Positions 10,690-19,303 of a DNA stretch of 64,000 nt are shown piece by piece. The notes under the pieces were generated by a model. That model did no database searches, was not told the DNA's origin, and worked only from the letters and a program-made list of their open reading frames with translations. Numbering within the stretch: position 1 is the first letter of the stretch; every line of letters starts with the position of its first letter. Source of the stretch: CAITWD01 sp963842065. Lineage in GTDB: Bacteria; Actinomycetota; Thermoleophilia; Miltoncostaeales; Miltoncostaeaceae. The stretch lies in contig CAWJEW010000003.1 in assembly GCA_963842065.1 (NCBI GenBank), positions 362,610 through 426,609 of the forward strand, written 5' to 3'. A program made the position numbers and the translations under genes.

Positions 10690-12258
10690 GTGCCGACCGC
10701 TCGTTCCCGCATCCCCCCACCGTTCGCCGGACTGACGCCGCTCTTTGCCGCCGCCGCGCTCCGTGAGGCCGACCAAGAGACCTCGCGGCGGTTCGGCCTG
10801 CCGGCGATCGTGTTGATGGAGCGCGCGGGCCTCGAGAGCGCACGAGCGATTCTGGCGCGTTGGCCCGACGCGCGGCACGCGATCGTGCTCGTCGGCACCG
10901 GCAACAACGGCGGCGACGGCATGGTCGTTGCCCGGCATCTCGCCGAGGCAGGGTGGCGGGTGCAGCTCGTCTCGGACGATGGTGACGCGCCCACCACACC
11001 CGATGCGCAGACCATGAGCAACGTCGCGCTCGCGCTGGGCATCGCCCTCGAGCCCTTCGACCCCGGTGCCCATCGATCCGGCGGTGCGGTGCTCGTCGAC
11101 GCCCTGCTCGGGACCGGGACCCGTGGCGCGCCGCGCGCACCCCTGGACGCGATGATCGACTGGGCCCGGGACTGGCCAGGCCCGGTCGTCGCGCTCGATG
11201 TGCCCAGCGGCGTCGACGCGGACGCCGGGCACGTCGATGGTGCCTGCATCGACGCGGACCTGACCGTGACCTATCACGGCGACAAGCCGGGCCTGCGCAT
11301 CGCGCCCGGGCGCGCACACGCCGGCGAGGTCCTGGTCGTTGACATCGGCATCCCGAGTGCCGTGCGGGCCGATGCCCTGGCGTGGCTGGCTGGTCCGGCG
11401 ACCGCCGCGCAGATCCCGGCCAAGGCGGCGGCGGGGGAGAAGTACGGGGCCGGGTCGGTCCTGGTCGTCGCCGGGGCGCCGGGGCTCACCGGGGCCGGGG
11501 TGCTGTGCGCCCAGGCGGGGCTGCGGGCCGGAGCCGGGCTGGTCGTCGCGGCCGTTCCGGCACGCGTTCAACCGCTGATGGCGCCGATGATGCGCGAGGT
11601 GATGTGCGCACCCATGATCGACCTGGACGGCTGCTTTGCCCAGGGGTCGGTGCCGGAGATCATCACGCAGGCCGCCCGGACCAGCGCCGTCGCGCTCGGC
11701 CCGGGTATCGGACGCAACCCGGCAACCACCGATGCGGTGCTTGGCGTGCTTGCGGCCGTGGGCCAGCCGATGGTCATCGACGCCGACGGTCTGTGGCATC
11801 TGGCGGGACGCCTCGAGGCCGTGCGCGCGCGGAGCGCTGCGACGGTGCTCACCCCGCATGCGGGTGAGGCGGCCCGCCTGCTCGGCTGCGAGCGCACGGA
11901 TGTCGAACATGATCGGCTCGGATCCGCTCATGCCCTTTGTGAGGCCAGCGGGGCGACGGTCGTCCTCAAAGGACCCGGCACCGTCGTGTGCACTCCCGCG
12001 GGCGGCGTCTTCATCGCGCAGGGCGGCGGCCCCGAGCTCTCGACCGCAGGGTCCGGCGACGTGCTGACCGGCATCACCGCCGCGGCCCTCGCCAAGGGGC
12101 TCGATGCGGGGCACGCGGCGATCGCCGCAGTCTGCGCACACGCGATCGCCGGAACCCGGACGGGGCACGCCGACGGCACGGTCGCCGGCGACCTCATCGA
12201 GGCGCTGCCCGGGGCGATCGCCCACGCGCGGACCCTCGCAGGCGGGGAGCGGCAGTGA
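10690..12258 (+). CDS. nnr: Bifunctional NAD(P)H-hydrate epimerase / ADP-dependent dehydratase
   Basis: A 522-residue fusion of two metabolite-repair enzymes. The N-terminal YjeF_N epimerase domain (about residues 15-215) has IVLVGTGNNGGDGMVVARHL and VVALDVPSGVDADAG. The C-terminal carbohydrate-kinase-like dehydratase domain (about 235-515) has GSVLVVAGAPGLTGAG, VLTPHAGEAARLLG and the catalytic STAGSGDVLTGI. Together they restore NAD(P)H from its hydrated forms. The GTG start at 10690 gives a normal N-terminus. The TGA overlaps the GTG of alr by four bases, so translation is coupled. Confidence 0.96.
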   Translation: MPTARSRIPPPFAGLTPLFAAAALREADQETSRRFGLPAIVLMERAGLESARAILARWPDARHAIVLVGTGNNGGDGMVVARHLAEAGWRVQLVSDDGDAPTTPDAQTMSNVALALGIALEPFDPGAHRSGGAVLVDALLGTGTRGAPRAPLDAMIDWARDWPGPVVALDVPSGVDADAGHVDGACIDADLTVTYHGDKPGLRIAPGRAHAGEVLVVDIGIPSAVRADALAWLAGPATAAQIPAKAAAGEKYGAGSVLVVAGAPGLTGAGVLCAQAGLRAGAGLVVAAVPARVQPLMAPMMREVMCAPMIDLDGCFAQGSVPEIITQAARTSAVALGPGIGRNPATTDAVLGVLAAVGQPMVIDADGLWHLAGRLEAVRARSAATVLTPHAGEAARLLGCERTDVEHDRLGSAHALCEASGATVVLKGPGTVVCTPAGGVFIAQGGGPELSTAGSGDVLTGITAAALAKGLDAGHAAIAAVCAHAIAGTRTGHADGTVAGDLIEALPGAIAHARTLAGGERQ

Positions 12259-13364
12259 TCGGGACGATCGAGCGCGCCCATGCGCGCATCGATCTTGCTG
12301 CCCTCGCCAACAACGTGCGCCGGGTCGTCGCGGCGGCCGGGTCGGCGACGGTCATCGCCGTCGTCAAAGCCGACGCCTACGGGCACGGTGCGGTGTCGTG
12401 CAGCCGCGTGGCCATTCACGCGGGCGCAACCGCGCTGGCGGTCCACACCGTCGCGGAGGCCGAGCAGCTGCGGATGCACGGCCTGACCGCCCCGATCCTC
12501 GTGATGGGCCCGCTCAGCGGCGAGGAGTGGATCCGGGCGGCCGAGGCCGGCGTGGAGATCGTGGCCTGGACGCCGGGGGGGATCTACGCGGCGGTCGAGT
12601 CCGGTGCCATCGGCGTGCATCTCGAGCTCGATTCCGGCATGGGCCGGCTGGGCGCGCGCCCGAACGAGATCCCCGGGCTGTCCGAGGCGGCGATCGCGAC
12701 TCGGGCCAACGTTGTGGGGATCATGACCCACTTCGCCACCGCGGACGACCGGGACGGGGATGAGGCCGGCTTCTTTAGGGAGCAGCTCGTGCGGTTTCGG
12801 GCCGCCGCGGCCGGTCTCAAGGAGCGCTTTCCCGATGCGCGGGTGCACGCGGCGAACTCGGCTGCGACCTTCCGTGACCCGCGGGCGGCGTTTGACATGG
12901 TCCGCTGTGGGATCGCGCTCTACGGGTGCTCGCCGTTCCACGAGGATCCCGCGGCGCTCGGGCTTGTGCCGGTCATGAGCGTGGTGTCCCACATCGCCAT
13001 GGTCAAGACCATCCGCTCGCGCGACAGCGTCGGCTACGGGCGCACCTGGCGCGCCCAGCGGGGCACGCGTCTCGGCCTCGTGCCGGTAGGCTACGCCGAC
13101 GGCTACGCCCGGGCCCTCGGCAACAACGCCGACGTGCTCGTCGACGGGCGGCGGGTCGCGGTGGTCGGGGCGGTCTCAATGGACCAGCTGACCGTCGACC
13201 TCGGGCCGGAGAGCACCGACCCCGTCGGTGCGCCGGTGGTCCTGCTCGGCGGGACCGATGCCGATCGCATCACGGCCGAGGAGCTCGCGCGGCGTCGGGG
13301 CACGATCAACTACGAGGTGACGTGCGGGATCAGCCAGCGCCTGCCGCGGGTGTACGTGGGGTGA
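12255..13364 (+). CDS. alr: Alanine racemase
   Basis: A 369-residue PLP-dependent alanine racemase supplying D-alanine for peptidoglycan. The PLP lysine is in VIAVVKADAYGHGAV near residue 39. The catalytic tyrosine is in SVGYGRTWRA, and the C-terminal strand domain contains VPVGYADGYARAL and a SMDQLTVDLG region. The GTG at 12255 overlaps the nnr stop (GTGA), and the gene's own TGA overlaps the GTG of the next gene, so three genes are chained by 4-base overlaps. Confidence 0.97.
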   Translation: MIGTIERAHARIDLAALANNVRRVVAAAGSATVIAVVKADAYGHGAVSCSRVAIHAGATALAVHTVAEAEQLRMHGLTAPILVMGPLSGEEWIRAAEAGVEIVAWTPGGIYAAVESGAIGVHLELDSGMGRLGARPNEIPGLSEAAIATRANVVGIMTHFATADDRDGDEAGFFREQLVRFRAAAAGLKERFPDARVHAANSAATFRDPRAAFDMVRCGIALYGCSPFHEDPAALGLVPVMSVVSHIAMVKTIRSRDSVGYGRTWRAQRGTRLGLVPVGYADGYARALGNNADVLVDGRRVAVVGAVSMDQLTVDLGPESTDPVGAPVVLLGGTDADRITAEELARRRGTINYEVTCGISQRLPRVYVG

Positions 13365-14779
13365 GCGCCGAGGGCCTGCGCGCTCCGCTGACGGCCGTGG
13401 GCGATGACGCGTGGATCGTCGGCGGCGGCCTGCGCGATGCCCTGTTGGGCCGTCCGGTCGCCGACGTGGACATCGCGATCGCAGGCGATGCCGCGGCGGC
13501 CGCCGCGCGCGTGGCGCGGGCTCACCGGGCGCGTCGGTTTCCGTTGTCGGCGGCGTTCGGGGCCTGGAGGCTGTCGGGCGGGACACTGCCCATGCAGGTC
13601 GACATCACCCCGATCCAGGGCGGGAGCCTGGCCGCGGACCTGGCCCTGCGGGACCTGACGGTCAATGCCATCGCGCTGCCGGTCACCGGCGAGCCGGCGC
13701 TCGTCGATCCGCATGGCGGGCAGGCGGACCTGGCGGCGCGCCGGCTGCGCGCCGTCGGCGCAGGCGCCTTCGCGGCCGACCCCGTCCGGATTCTGCGGGC
13801 CGCGCGCCTCGCCGAGCAACTCGGCTTCGCGATCGAGCCGGCCACCGCAGGCTGGGCGGCCGCCGCGACGCCGGCGCTCTGGTCCAAGGCCGCCGAGCGG
13901 CTCCGCGACGAGCTGTACCGGATGATGAGCCTGCCGCGGGCCTGGCGTGCGTTTGAGGGCCTCGACGGGCTCGGTGCGCTCGGTGTGCTGGTTCCCCAGC
14001 TTGAGCAGGCACGGGGCCTCGGTCAGAGCGAGTACCACCACAAGGACGTGCTCGGCCACACCCTCGAGGTCGTGGAGCACTGCTGCGCGCTGCGGGCGGA
14101 CCCGGGCGCGGTCTTCCGCTCCGATGGACCGGCGATCGCGGGGGTCCTCGGCGAGGCCGTCGGCGACGGCCTGACCCGCGGCCAGGTGCTGGCGTTGTCG
14201 GCCCTGCTGCACGACATGGCCAAGCCGGCGACGCGCGGCCAGCTGCCCAATGGCCGCGTCACGTTTTTCGAGCACGATCGCCTCGGCGCCCGGATGGCCG
14301 ATCACCTCGCCCTGCGGTTGCACACTGCCACGCGCGTGCGCGAGATCGTCGTCACGTGTGTCGCCGAGCACCTCCAGTTAGGGTTTCTGGTGCATCGGCA
14401 GCCGCTGTCGCTGCGGCGCATCGACGCGTACCTGCGCGGCACCGAACCCGCCCCCGTCGAAGTGATCCTGCTCACCGTCGCCGATCGCCTGGCGACCCGC
14501 GGGCCGCGATCGGACGAGATCCAGATCACGCGTCACCTGGAGCTCGCCCGCCAGATCATGCACGCCCACCTTGAACTGCGTGCGCGTGAGCCGATCACCT
14601 CGCCGATTCCCGGGGATGTCCTGGCCGCGCGGCTCGGGCGCGCACCGGGTCCGTGGCTCGGCGAGGTCCTTGCCGAGATCCGCGCGGCGCAGCTGGGCGG
14701 CCCCATCAGCGAGCGACGGGCGATGCGCGTGGCCGAGCGGTGGGTGCTGGCGCACCCCGACACGCGGGCATCCGCCTGA
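13361..14779 (+). CDS. cca: CCA tRNA nucleotidyltransferase-type protein with HD domain
   Basis: A 472-residue class-II poly(A) polymerase/CCA-adding family protein. The N-terminal head has the signature IVGGGLRDALLGRPVADVDIAI, with the GG/RD loop and the two catalytic aspartates (DVD). It is followed by RDLTVNAIAL and the RNA-binding block DPVRILRAARLAEQLGF. After residue ~260 comes an HD phosphohydrolase-like region with LHDMAKPATRG. It probably matures tRNA 3' ends; neither tRNA gene in this window clearly encodes a full CCA. The GTG at 13361 overlaps the alr stop. Confidence 0.92.
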   Translation: MSAEGLRAPLTAVGDDAWIVGGGLRDALLGRPVADVDIAIAGDAAAAAARVARAHRARRFPLSAAFGAWRLSGGTLPMQVDITPIQGGSLAADLALRDLTVNAIALPVTGEPALVDPHGGQADLAARRLRAVGAGAFAADPVRILRAARLAEQLGFAIEPATAGWAAAATPALWSKAAERLRDELYRMMSLPRAWRAFEGLDGLGALGVLVPQLEQARGLGQSEYHHKDVLGHTLEVVEHCCALRADPGAVFRSDGPAIAGVLGEAVGDGLTRGQVLALSALLHDMAKPATRGQLPNGRVTFFEHDRLGARMADHLALRLHTATRVREIVVTCVAEHLQLGFLVHRQPLSLRRIDAYLRGTEPAPVEVILLTVADRLATRGPRSDEIQITRHLELARQIMHAHLELRAREPITSPIPGDVLAARLGRAPGPWLGEVLAEIRAAQLGGPISERRAMRVAERWVLAHPDTRASA

Positions 14780-14851
14780 TCCTCGCGCCCGGCCCGAGGC
14801 CGGCGCCGGATGCCTCGCGTGCCCGGTCCGGATACCGGTAATGTGGCGGTG

Positions 14852-15424
14852 ATGGTGCGACTGACACGGATCTACACCCGGCTGGGCGACGGCGGCGACA
14901 CGCATCTGGGTGACCTGAGCCGCGTCCGGAAGACCCATGCCCGCGTCTGCGCCTACGGCGACGTCGACGAGACCAACAGCGCAATCGGCGTGGCGCGGGC
15001 GCAGGGGCTGCCCGCCGGGTTCGATGGCTGGCTGGAGGTCGTCCAGAACGACCTGTTCGACCTGGGCGCGGAGCTGTCGATGCCGGAGCCGCCTGACCCC
15101 GCCGGACCGCCGCGCCTGCAGATCACCGCGGCGCACGTCACCCAACTCGAGCAGTGGTGCGACACGGCCAACGACCGGCTGGAGCCGCTGGCGAGCTTCG
15201 TGCTGCCGGGCGGCACACCGGGTGCTGCGGCGCTGCATCTGGCGCGCACGATCTGCCGCCGCGCCGAGCGGGCGGTAATCGCCCTGGCCGATCTCGAACC
15301 GGTCAGCCCGGAGGCGGTGCGCTACCTGAACCGGCTCTCAGACCTGCTGTTCATCCTCGCGCGCGCCTGCAATGCCGACGCCGATGGGGACGTGCTCTGG
15401 CGCCCAGGGGGCCACGCCCACTAG
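14852..15424 (+). CDS. PduO-type cob(I)alamin adenosyltransferase
   Basis: A ~190-residue ATP:cob(I)alamin adenosyltransferase. Family motifs are LTRIYTRLGDGGDTHLGD at the start, RVCAYGDVDETNSAIG, VLPGGTPGAAALHLARTICRRAER and the C-terminal LNRLSDLLFILAR. It makes adenosylcobalamin from reduced cobalamin. Alternative in-frame starts exist at 14810, 14843 and 14849. I prefer the ATG at 14852 because the family N-terminus begins just there. Its TAG stop shares the CTAG at 15421-15424 with the convergent gene, so the two coding regions overlap at their ends. Confidence 0.93.
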   Translation: MVRLTRIYTRLGDGGDTHLGDLSRVRKTHARVCAYGDVDETNSAIGVARAQGLPAGFDGWLEVVQNDLFDLGAELSMPEPPDPAGPPRLQITAAHVTQLEQWCDTANDRLEPLASFVLPGGTPGAAALHLARTICRRAERAVIALADLEPVSPEAVRYLNRLSDLLFILARACNADADGDVLWRPGGHAH

Positions 15425-16716
15425 TAGCGCCGCGCCGTGGCATAGCTGGCGCGCCAGGGAGTGTCATACAGCGAGGCGATCCGGACCAGCTGGCCGGGAC
15501 CTGGGGCGTGAATGAACTCACCGCCGCCCAGGTAGATGCCGACGTGGTCGATCGTGCCGGACCCATCGGCAAAGAAGACCGCATCGCCGGCGCGCAGTCC
15601 CGACAGCGGTTCGGCCGTACCCGCGGCGGCCAGACCCGCCAGCGTTCCTGGCAGGGCGACGCCCTGGTCCTGATAGACCGACTGGACGAACTGGACATCG
15701 TCGAGCCCGTCCGGGCTGTCGGCCGAGTTTGGCACCCCCAGCAGCCCGAGTGCCGTCTGCGCCGCCGCCGGGCCCTCAGTGCCCGGTGCGGGCACCGTCG
15801 GGGTCAGCGAGACCAGCTGCGAGGATCCGGAGGTCATCACGGCGCCGTTGGGATTGCCGCCGAGGTCGGCGTAGTAGCGGTCGACGTTCGCTTGCCAGTT
15901 GCTGTTGAGATTGAGCGGGTCGTTGGCGACGCCCAGCGGAGCCCACCGTGACTGGATCTCAGCGATCGTGACCAGGCCGGCGCCCCGGTACAGATTGCCA
16001 CCGAGCGTGTTGGCAGCGGTCTGGATCGCCGCGCTCCAGCTGGGGAAGCGCAGGTTTGGCCCCAGCCCGAAGGGGTTGTGGATCGCCTGCGAGGGGCCGT
16101 AGGTGGCGAAGGACGTCTCCGCGCCGCTGATCGCGACCAACAGGCGGGGATCGACGCCGACGGACTCCGCGTCGGCGACAAACACCGCGCCAAGCCCCGT
16201 CAGCGGACTCAGCTGGCTTTGCAGGAACCCGTCGATCGACGCGGCGGCCGGTCCGGGCGCCGGCAGACTCGCGCCGGCCAGCGCCGCGAGCACGGGCGGC
16301 GTCGTCGAGGCGTCGAGCGCGAGTGAGGACGCGCCGGCGGCCTGGCTGGCCTGAGCCTGTGCAGCGATGAGTTGGTTGAGACGGCGCTGCTGACCCGCCA
16401 AGCGCGCGATGAGCACGGTCTTGCGCACCTGCAGCCGCGATTGCTGGTCGTTCAGGGACGCGATCGTTGCCGCGTCCGACGCGATAAACAGCTCGTTGCG
16501 GACCAGCGCGAGCGTGGCGGAGGCAGCGTCGATCAGGTCCTGGGTCGCCAGGACGTCGGCCTGGGCGGCTTGGACCGTCAGCGTTGGCGTCACGGAGGCG
16601 GGCCCTGGTGACGTCCCGGCTCCCAGGGCCGGCCCCGCCGCGAGCGCCGGTCCAGCCAGTACGGCGGCCGCGACGGCGACGGCGATCCGCGGCGACCTGT
16701 AGCGATGCGTGCCCAT
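15421..16716 (-). CDS. Secreted NlpC/P60-like protein lacking the catalytic cysteine
   Basis: A 431-residue exported cell-wall protein. Residues 1-32 form a signal peptide with an Ala-rich core. About 45-120 is helical, with heptad-like Leu/Gln content. About 185-295 resembles a lysozyme-like or glucosaminidase domain (VDPRLLVAISGAETSF, then HNPFGLGP). The C-terminal 120 residues follow the NlpC/P60 layout, with RAGDAVFFADG and IDHVGIYLGGGEFIHAPG carrying the conserved histidine. Where the family has F-D-C-S-G, this protein reads L-D-D-V-Q, so Asp340 replaces the nucleophile cysteine. It is therefore unlikely to be a peptidase of that class and may act as a regulator or binder. A canonical paralogue lies 400 bases upstream. 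Confidence 0.85.
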   Translation of the reverse strand: MGTHRYRSPRIAVAVAAAVLAGPALAAGPALGAGTSPGPASVTPTLTVQAAQADVLATQDLIDAASATLALVRNELFIASDAATIASLNDQQSRLQVRKTVLIARLAGQQRRLNQLIAAQAQASQAAGASSLALDASTTPPVLAALAGASLPAPGPAAASIDGFLQSQLSPLTGLGAVFVADAESVGVDPRLLVAISGAETSFATYGPSQAIHNPFGLGPNLRFPSWSAAIQTAANTLGGNLYRGAGLVTIAEIQSRWAPLGVANDPLNLNSNWQANVDRYYADLGGNPNGAVMTSGSSQLVSLTPTVPAPGTEGPAAAQTALGLLGVPNSADSPDGLDDVQFVQSVYQDQGVALPGTLAGLAAAGTAEPLSGLRAGDAVFFADGSGTIDHVGIYLGGGEFIHAPGPGQLVRIASLYDTPWRASYATARRY

Positions 16717-16793
16717 ACACCTTGCGTATCGCCAGATCGCAGCCGAGGCTTGAGGCCCCCAAGAGCGCTGGACCTGGGGAGTACGCTGGGCGC

Positions 16794-17135
16794 ATGCCGA
16801 CAGCCGTGCTGATCGCAGACACCGGCGATGCGCGCGATGCGGTCGGGCTGTATCTGGCGGCGCGCGGGTGGACGACGGTCCCGCTGATCCCGCAGCCGCG
16901 GGAGGTGCAACAGGCCGTCGCCGCGCTCGCCCCGGAGCTCGTGGCGATCGACTTCCGGGGCCGTGCTGCCGACGCGGTCGCGTGCTTGCGCGTGCTCGAG
17001 CACGGACCGGTTCCGGTCTACCTCTTTCATGCCCCCGACGGGCTCGAGTCACCGGGCCCGCACGTCGTGCGCGCCGTGGGTCCTACGGACGTGCCGAGCG
17101 CGCCAGGACGGCCGGCGCACCCCCATGAGCGTTAA
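16794..17135 (+). CDS. Small unknown protein, receiver-like fold possible
   Basis: A 113-residue protein not assigned to a family. It starts AVLIADTGDARDAVGLYL, and a second strand reads PELVAIDFRG. The alternation of hydrophobic strands and helices resembles a minimal response-regulator receiver, but only one acidic residue sits where the phosphoacceptor pocket should be, so this is weak. The last 30 residues are Pro/Arg-rich. It is divergent from the cysteine-less NlpC gene, with 77 bases between starts, and convergent with the active NlpC gene, whose stop it shares (TTAA at 17132-17135). Confidence 0.55.
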   Translation: MPTAVLIADTGDARDAVGLYLAARGWTTVPLIPQPREVQQAVAALAPELVAIDFRGRAADAVACLRVLEHGPVPVYLFHAPDGLESPGPHVVRAVGPTDVPSAPGRPAHPHER

Positions 17136-18196
17136 GGCCGGACCGCTCCGTCGGGCGCACCCATCGACGACAGCGAGGAGTACTCGACGCTCGCTCCCGT
17201 GTGCGGTGCCTGGATCACCGTGCCGCCGCCGACGTACATCACCTCGTGGGAGAGCCCGTAGTAGAAGATGATGTCGCCCGGCTGCAGGTCGCTCATCGAC
17301 ACCTTCGGGAGCATGTCGTATTGGGCCACGGTGTAGTGCGGCAGGTAGATGCCGACCTGTGCGTAGGCGTAGGCGACGAGGCCAGAGCAGTCGAAGCCGG
17401 ACGGTGACTCGCCGCCCCAGACATACGGGACGCCGATGTAGCGCTCGGCCACGGCCACGGCCTCGGCATTCCGGGAGCCGCCCGACGGGACGCTCACCGG
17501 CGCGGTGCCGCCGCCTGAGGACGAGCCGCCGCCGACCGGCGAGCCCTGGGCGGCCGCGGTCTGTTGGACGACCGCACTCTGCTGGGCCGCTCGGGCGGCT
17601 GCGGCCTGCGCGGCGGCTGCCGCCGCTGCGGCTGCCTGCTGGGCCGCGATTTCCTGGCGCAGGTTGGCCTGCGCGTTGGCCAGGACCGTCTTCTGCTGGC
17701 TGAGCAGGGCGAGCACCTTGCCCTTTTCCTGCTGGGCCGCGGCGACCTGCTGGGTCGCGGTCTGCTGCGCAACAAAGAGCTGAGTCCTGGCCGTCTTGAG
17801 GTTGTCGAGGGTGGTGCGCACGCCCTTGACGACCGCACCGTCCTCATTGCCGATGTGCTCGACGAGGCTCTCGGTGTCGACCATCGAGGTGATGTTGCCG
17901 GTGGCCAGCAGCACCTGCACGGCGTTCGGCTGGGGGTTCGCGTAGAGCTCACGCAGGCGTGTCGCGAGGACGCCTTCGGAGACGTTCAGCTGAGCGGTGT
18001 TCGTCACAATCGCTTCGGTGTTCTCCGAGATCTGCTGCTTGGCAGTCTGGAGACGCCACATCGCACCGTCGTAGTTGTTGACGGCGGCATCAGCTTGGTA
18101 GTTGATGCTGTTGAGCTGATTCTCCAGCTGGGCGATCTGCGCCTTCTGGCCCTGGATCGTGGACGGCTGGCCAAGGGTCGCCACCGGGACGATCAA
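17132..18196 (-). CDS. Secreted NlpC/P60 peptidoglycan endopeptidase with coiled coil
   Basis: At least 354 residues. Residues ~10-190 form a long coiled coil (Gln/Leu/Ala-rich, PcsB-like), then a Ala/Gln linker and a Gly/Ser/Pro hinge. The C-terminal NlpC/P60 domain (about 245-345) has YVWGGESPSGFDCSGLVAYAY with the catalytic Cys, LQPGDIIFYYGLSHEVMYVG with the His, and a VIQAPHTG third site. It should cleave peptide stems in peptidoglycan, with the coiled coil controlling access. The TTG at 18196 is the only standard start in frame. The frame upstream of it encodes a good signal peptide, so the true start is probably a CTG at 18247. The stop overlaps the convergent gene. Confidence 0.9.
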   Translation of the reverse strand: MIVPVATLGQPSTIQGQKAQIAQLENQLNSINYQADAAVNNYDGAMWRLQTAKQQISENTEAIVTNTAQLNVSEGVLATRLRELYANPQPNAVQVLLATGNITSMVDTESLVEHIGNEDGAVVKGVRTTLDNLKTARTQLFVAQQTATQQVAAAQQEKGKVLALLSQQKTVLANAQANLRQEIAAQQAAAAAAAAAQAAAARAAQQSAVVQQTAAAQGSPVGGGSSSGGGTAPVSVPSGGSRNAEAVAVAERYIGVPYVWGGESPSGFDCSGLVAYAYAQVGIYLPHYTVAQYDMLPKVSMSDLQPGDIIFYYGLSHEVMYVGGGTVIQAPHTGASVEYSSLSSMGAPDGAVRP

Positions 18197-18628
18197 GCCA
18201 GCTCCGAGACCTGCAAGACCTGCAAGTGCGGCGCGACGCCGGGTCAGGATTGCGCGACCAGAAAGGATAAGCGCGATTCCTTGCTCGAGAGCGGGACCGG
18301 CCGATCGTGCGTACGACCGACCGGGGGCAAGCTACCAACACTCAAGCGAAGGTCAAGCTGTTAAACCTGACGAACTGGACGTTTCACACCGTTCACATCT
18401 CGGCTGCGGCGCACACAGGCGCCGCTGTCCATAACCCCTGCATCTGCCGCGGTGTCGCCGAGATCGATCGTGGGTAGTGGGATTCAAGGAGTTTTGCGCG
18501 CGGGCGCGTCGTGCGCGGGCGCGCGAGGAACCGACGGCGTTACGCTGAGAACGTTAAGACTTCGCAAACAAATAGTTCTGTGACGTGAAATGACAATCTC
18601 GGGCAAACGCGGCGTTAAGGGGAATTCG

Positions 18629-19285
18629 ATGAACGACGCAGGTCAGACGGTGCGGCTGGACGTGTTCTCCGACGTCGCGTGCCCGTGGTGCTTTGTCGGC
18701 TTTCGCAACCTGCAGCGGGCGCGCGCCGACTGGGACGGGCCGCCGCTCGACATCCACTGGCGTGCATTCCAGTTGGCCCCGGAGAATCCGCCACGAGGAA
18801 TTCCTTTCGGGGCGCTGGTCGAGACCAAGTTCGGCGGACCGGAACGGTACGCGCAGATCACTGCCCGGCTGGTGGCGGTTGGGGCGGAGGCGGGGATCGC
18901 GTTTGCGATGGACCGGATCGCGGTCAGCCCGAATACCCGCCTGGCGCACACGGTGATCGCGGCGGCACGGTCGACCGGGCAGACGGAGGCCGTGGTCGAG
19001 GCGCTGTTTACTGGGTACTTCTGCGACGGCGTCGACATCACCGACCCCGCCGCGCTCATCGAGTTGTTGCGCGCCCATGACGCAGATCGCGACCCAGCGG
19101 GCCTCGTGGCCGCCGCCGAGTCCGGAGAACTCGACGCGAGCGTCGACGCCGACCTGGCCATCGGCGCTGAGATCGGCGTGCGGGCCGTACCAGTGTTCAT
19201 CGCCGAGGGCATCCGGGGAATCGTTGGTGCGCATCCGCCCGAGGCGCTGCGCCAGCTCGTGCTCGGCGAGTTCGGGTCGAACTGA
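18629..19285 (+). CDS. DsbA-family thiol oxidoreductase (FrnE-like)
   Basis: A 218-residue thioredoxin-fold protein of the DsbA/FrnE group. The first strand VRLDVFSDVACPWCFVGFRN holds the CPWC redox motif near residue 20. The helical insertion follows, and the conserved cis-proline strand reads IGVRAVPVFIAEG. It has no signal peptide, so it probably acts in the cytoplasm on disulfides or small substrates. The ATG at 18629 has an AAGGGGA seven bases before it. The upstream 90 bases are AT-richer than the surroundings and contain likely promoter elements. It is convergent with the unknown gene that follows. Confidence 0.9.
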   Translation: MNDAGQTVRLDVFSDVACPWCFVGFRNLQRARADWDGPPLDIHWRAFQLAPENPPRGIPFGALVETKFGGPERYAQITARLVAVGAEAGIAFAMDRIAVSPNTRLAHTVIAAARSTGQTEAVVEALFTGYFCDGVDITDPAALIELLRAHDADRDPAGLVAAAESGELDASVDADLAIGAEIGVRAVPVFIAEGIRGIVGAHPPEALRQLVLGEFGSN

Positions 19286-19303
19286 CCGCACGTGCCGCCC
19301 GGG

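Noticed and set aside
18248..18590. Possible c-di-AMP (ydaO-type) riboswitch before the NlpC/P60 gene
   Set aside because: Such riboswitches often precede cell-wall hydrolase genes in actinobacteria, but I could not find their conserved blocks on the - strand here.
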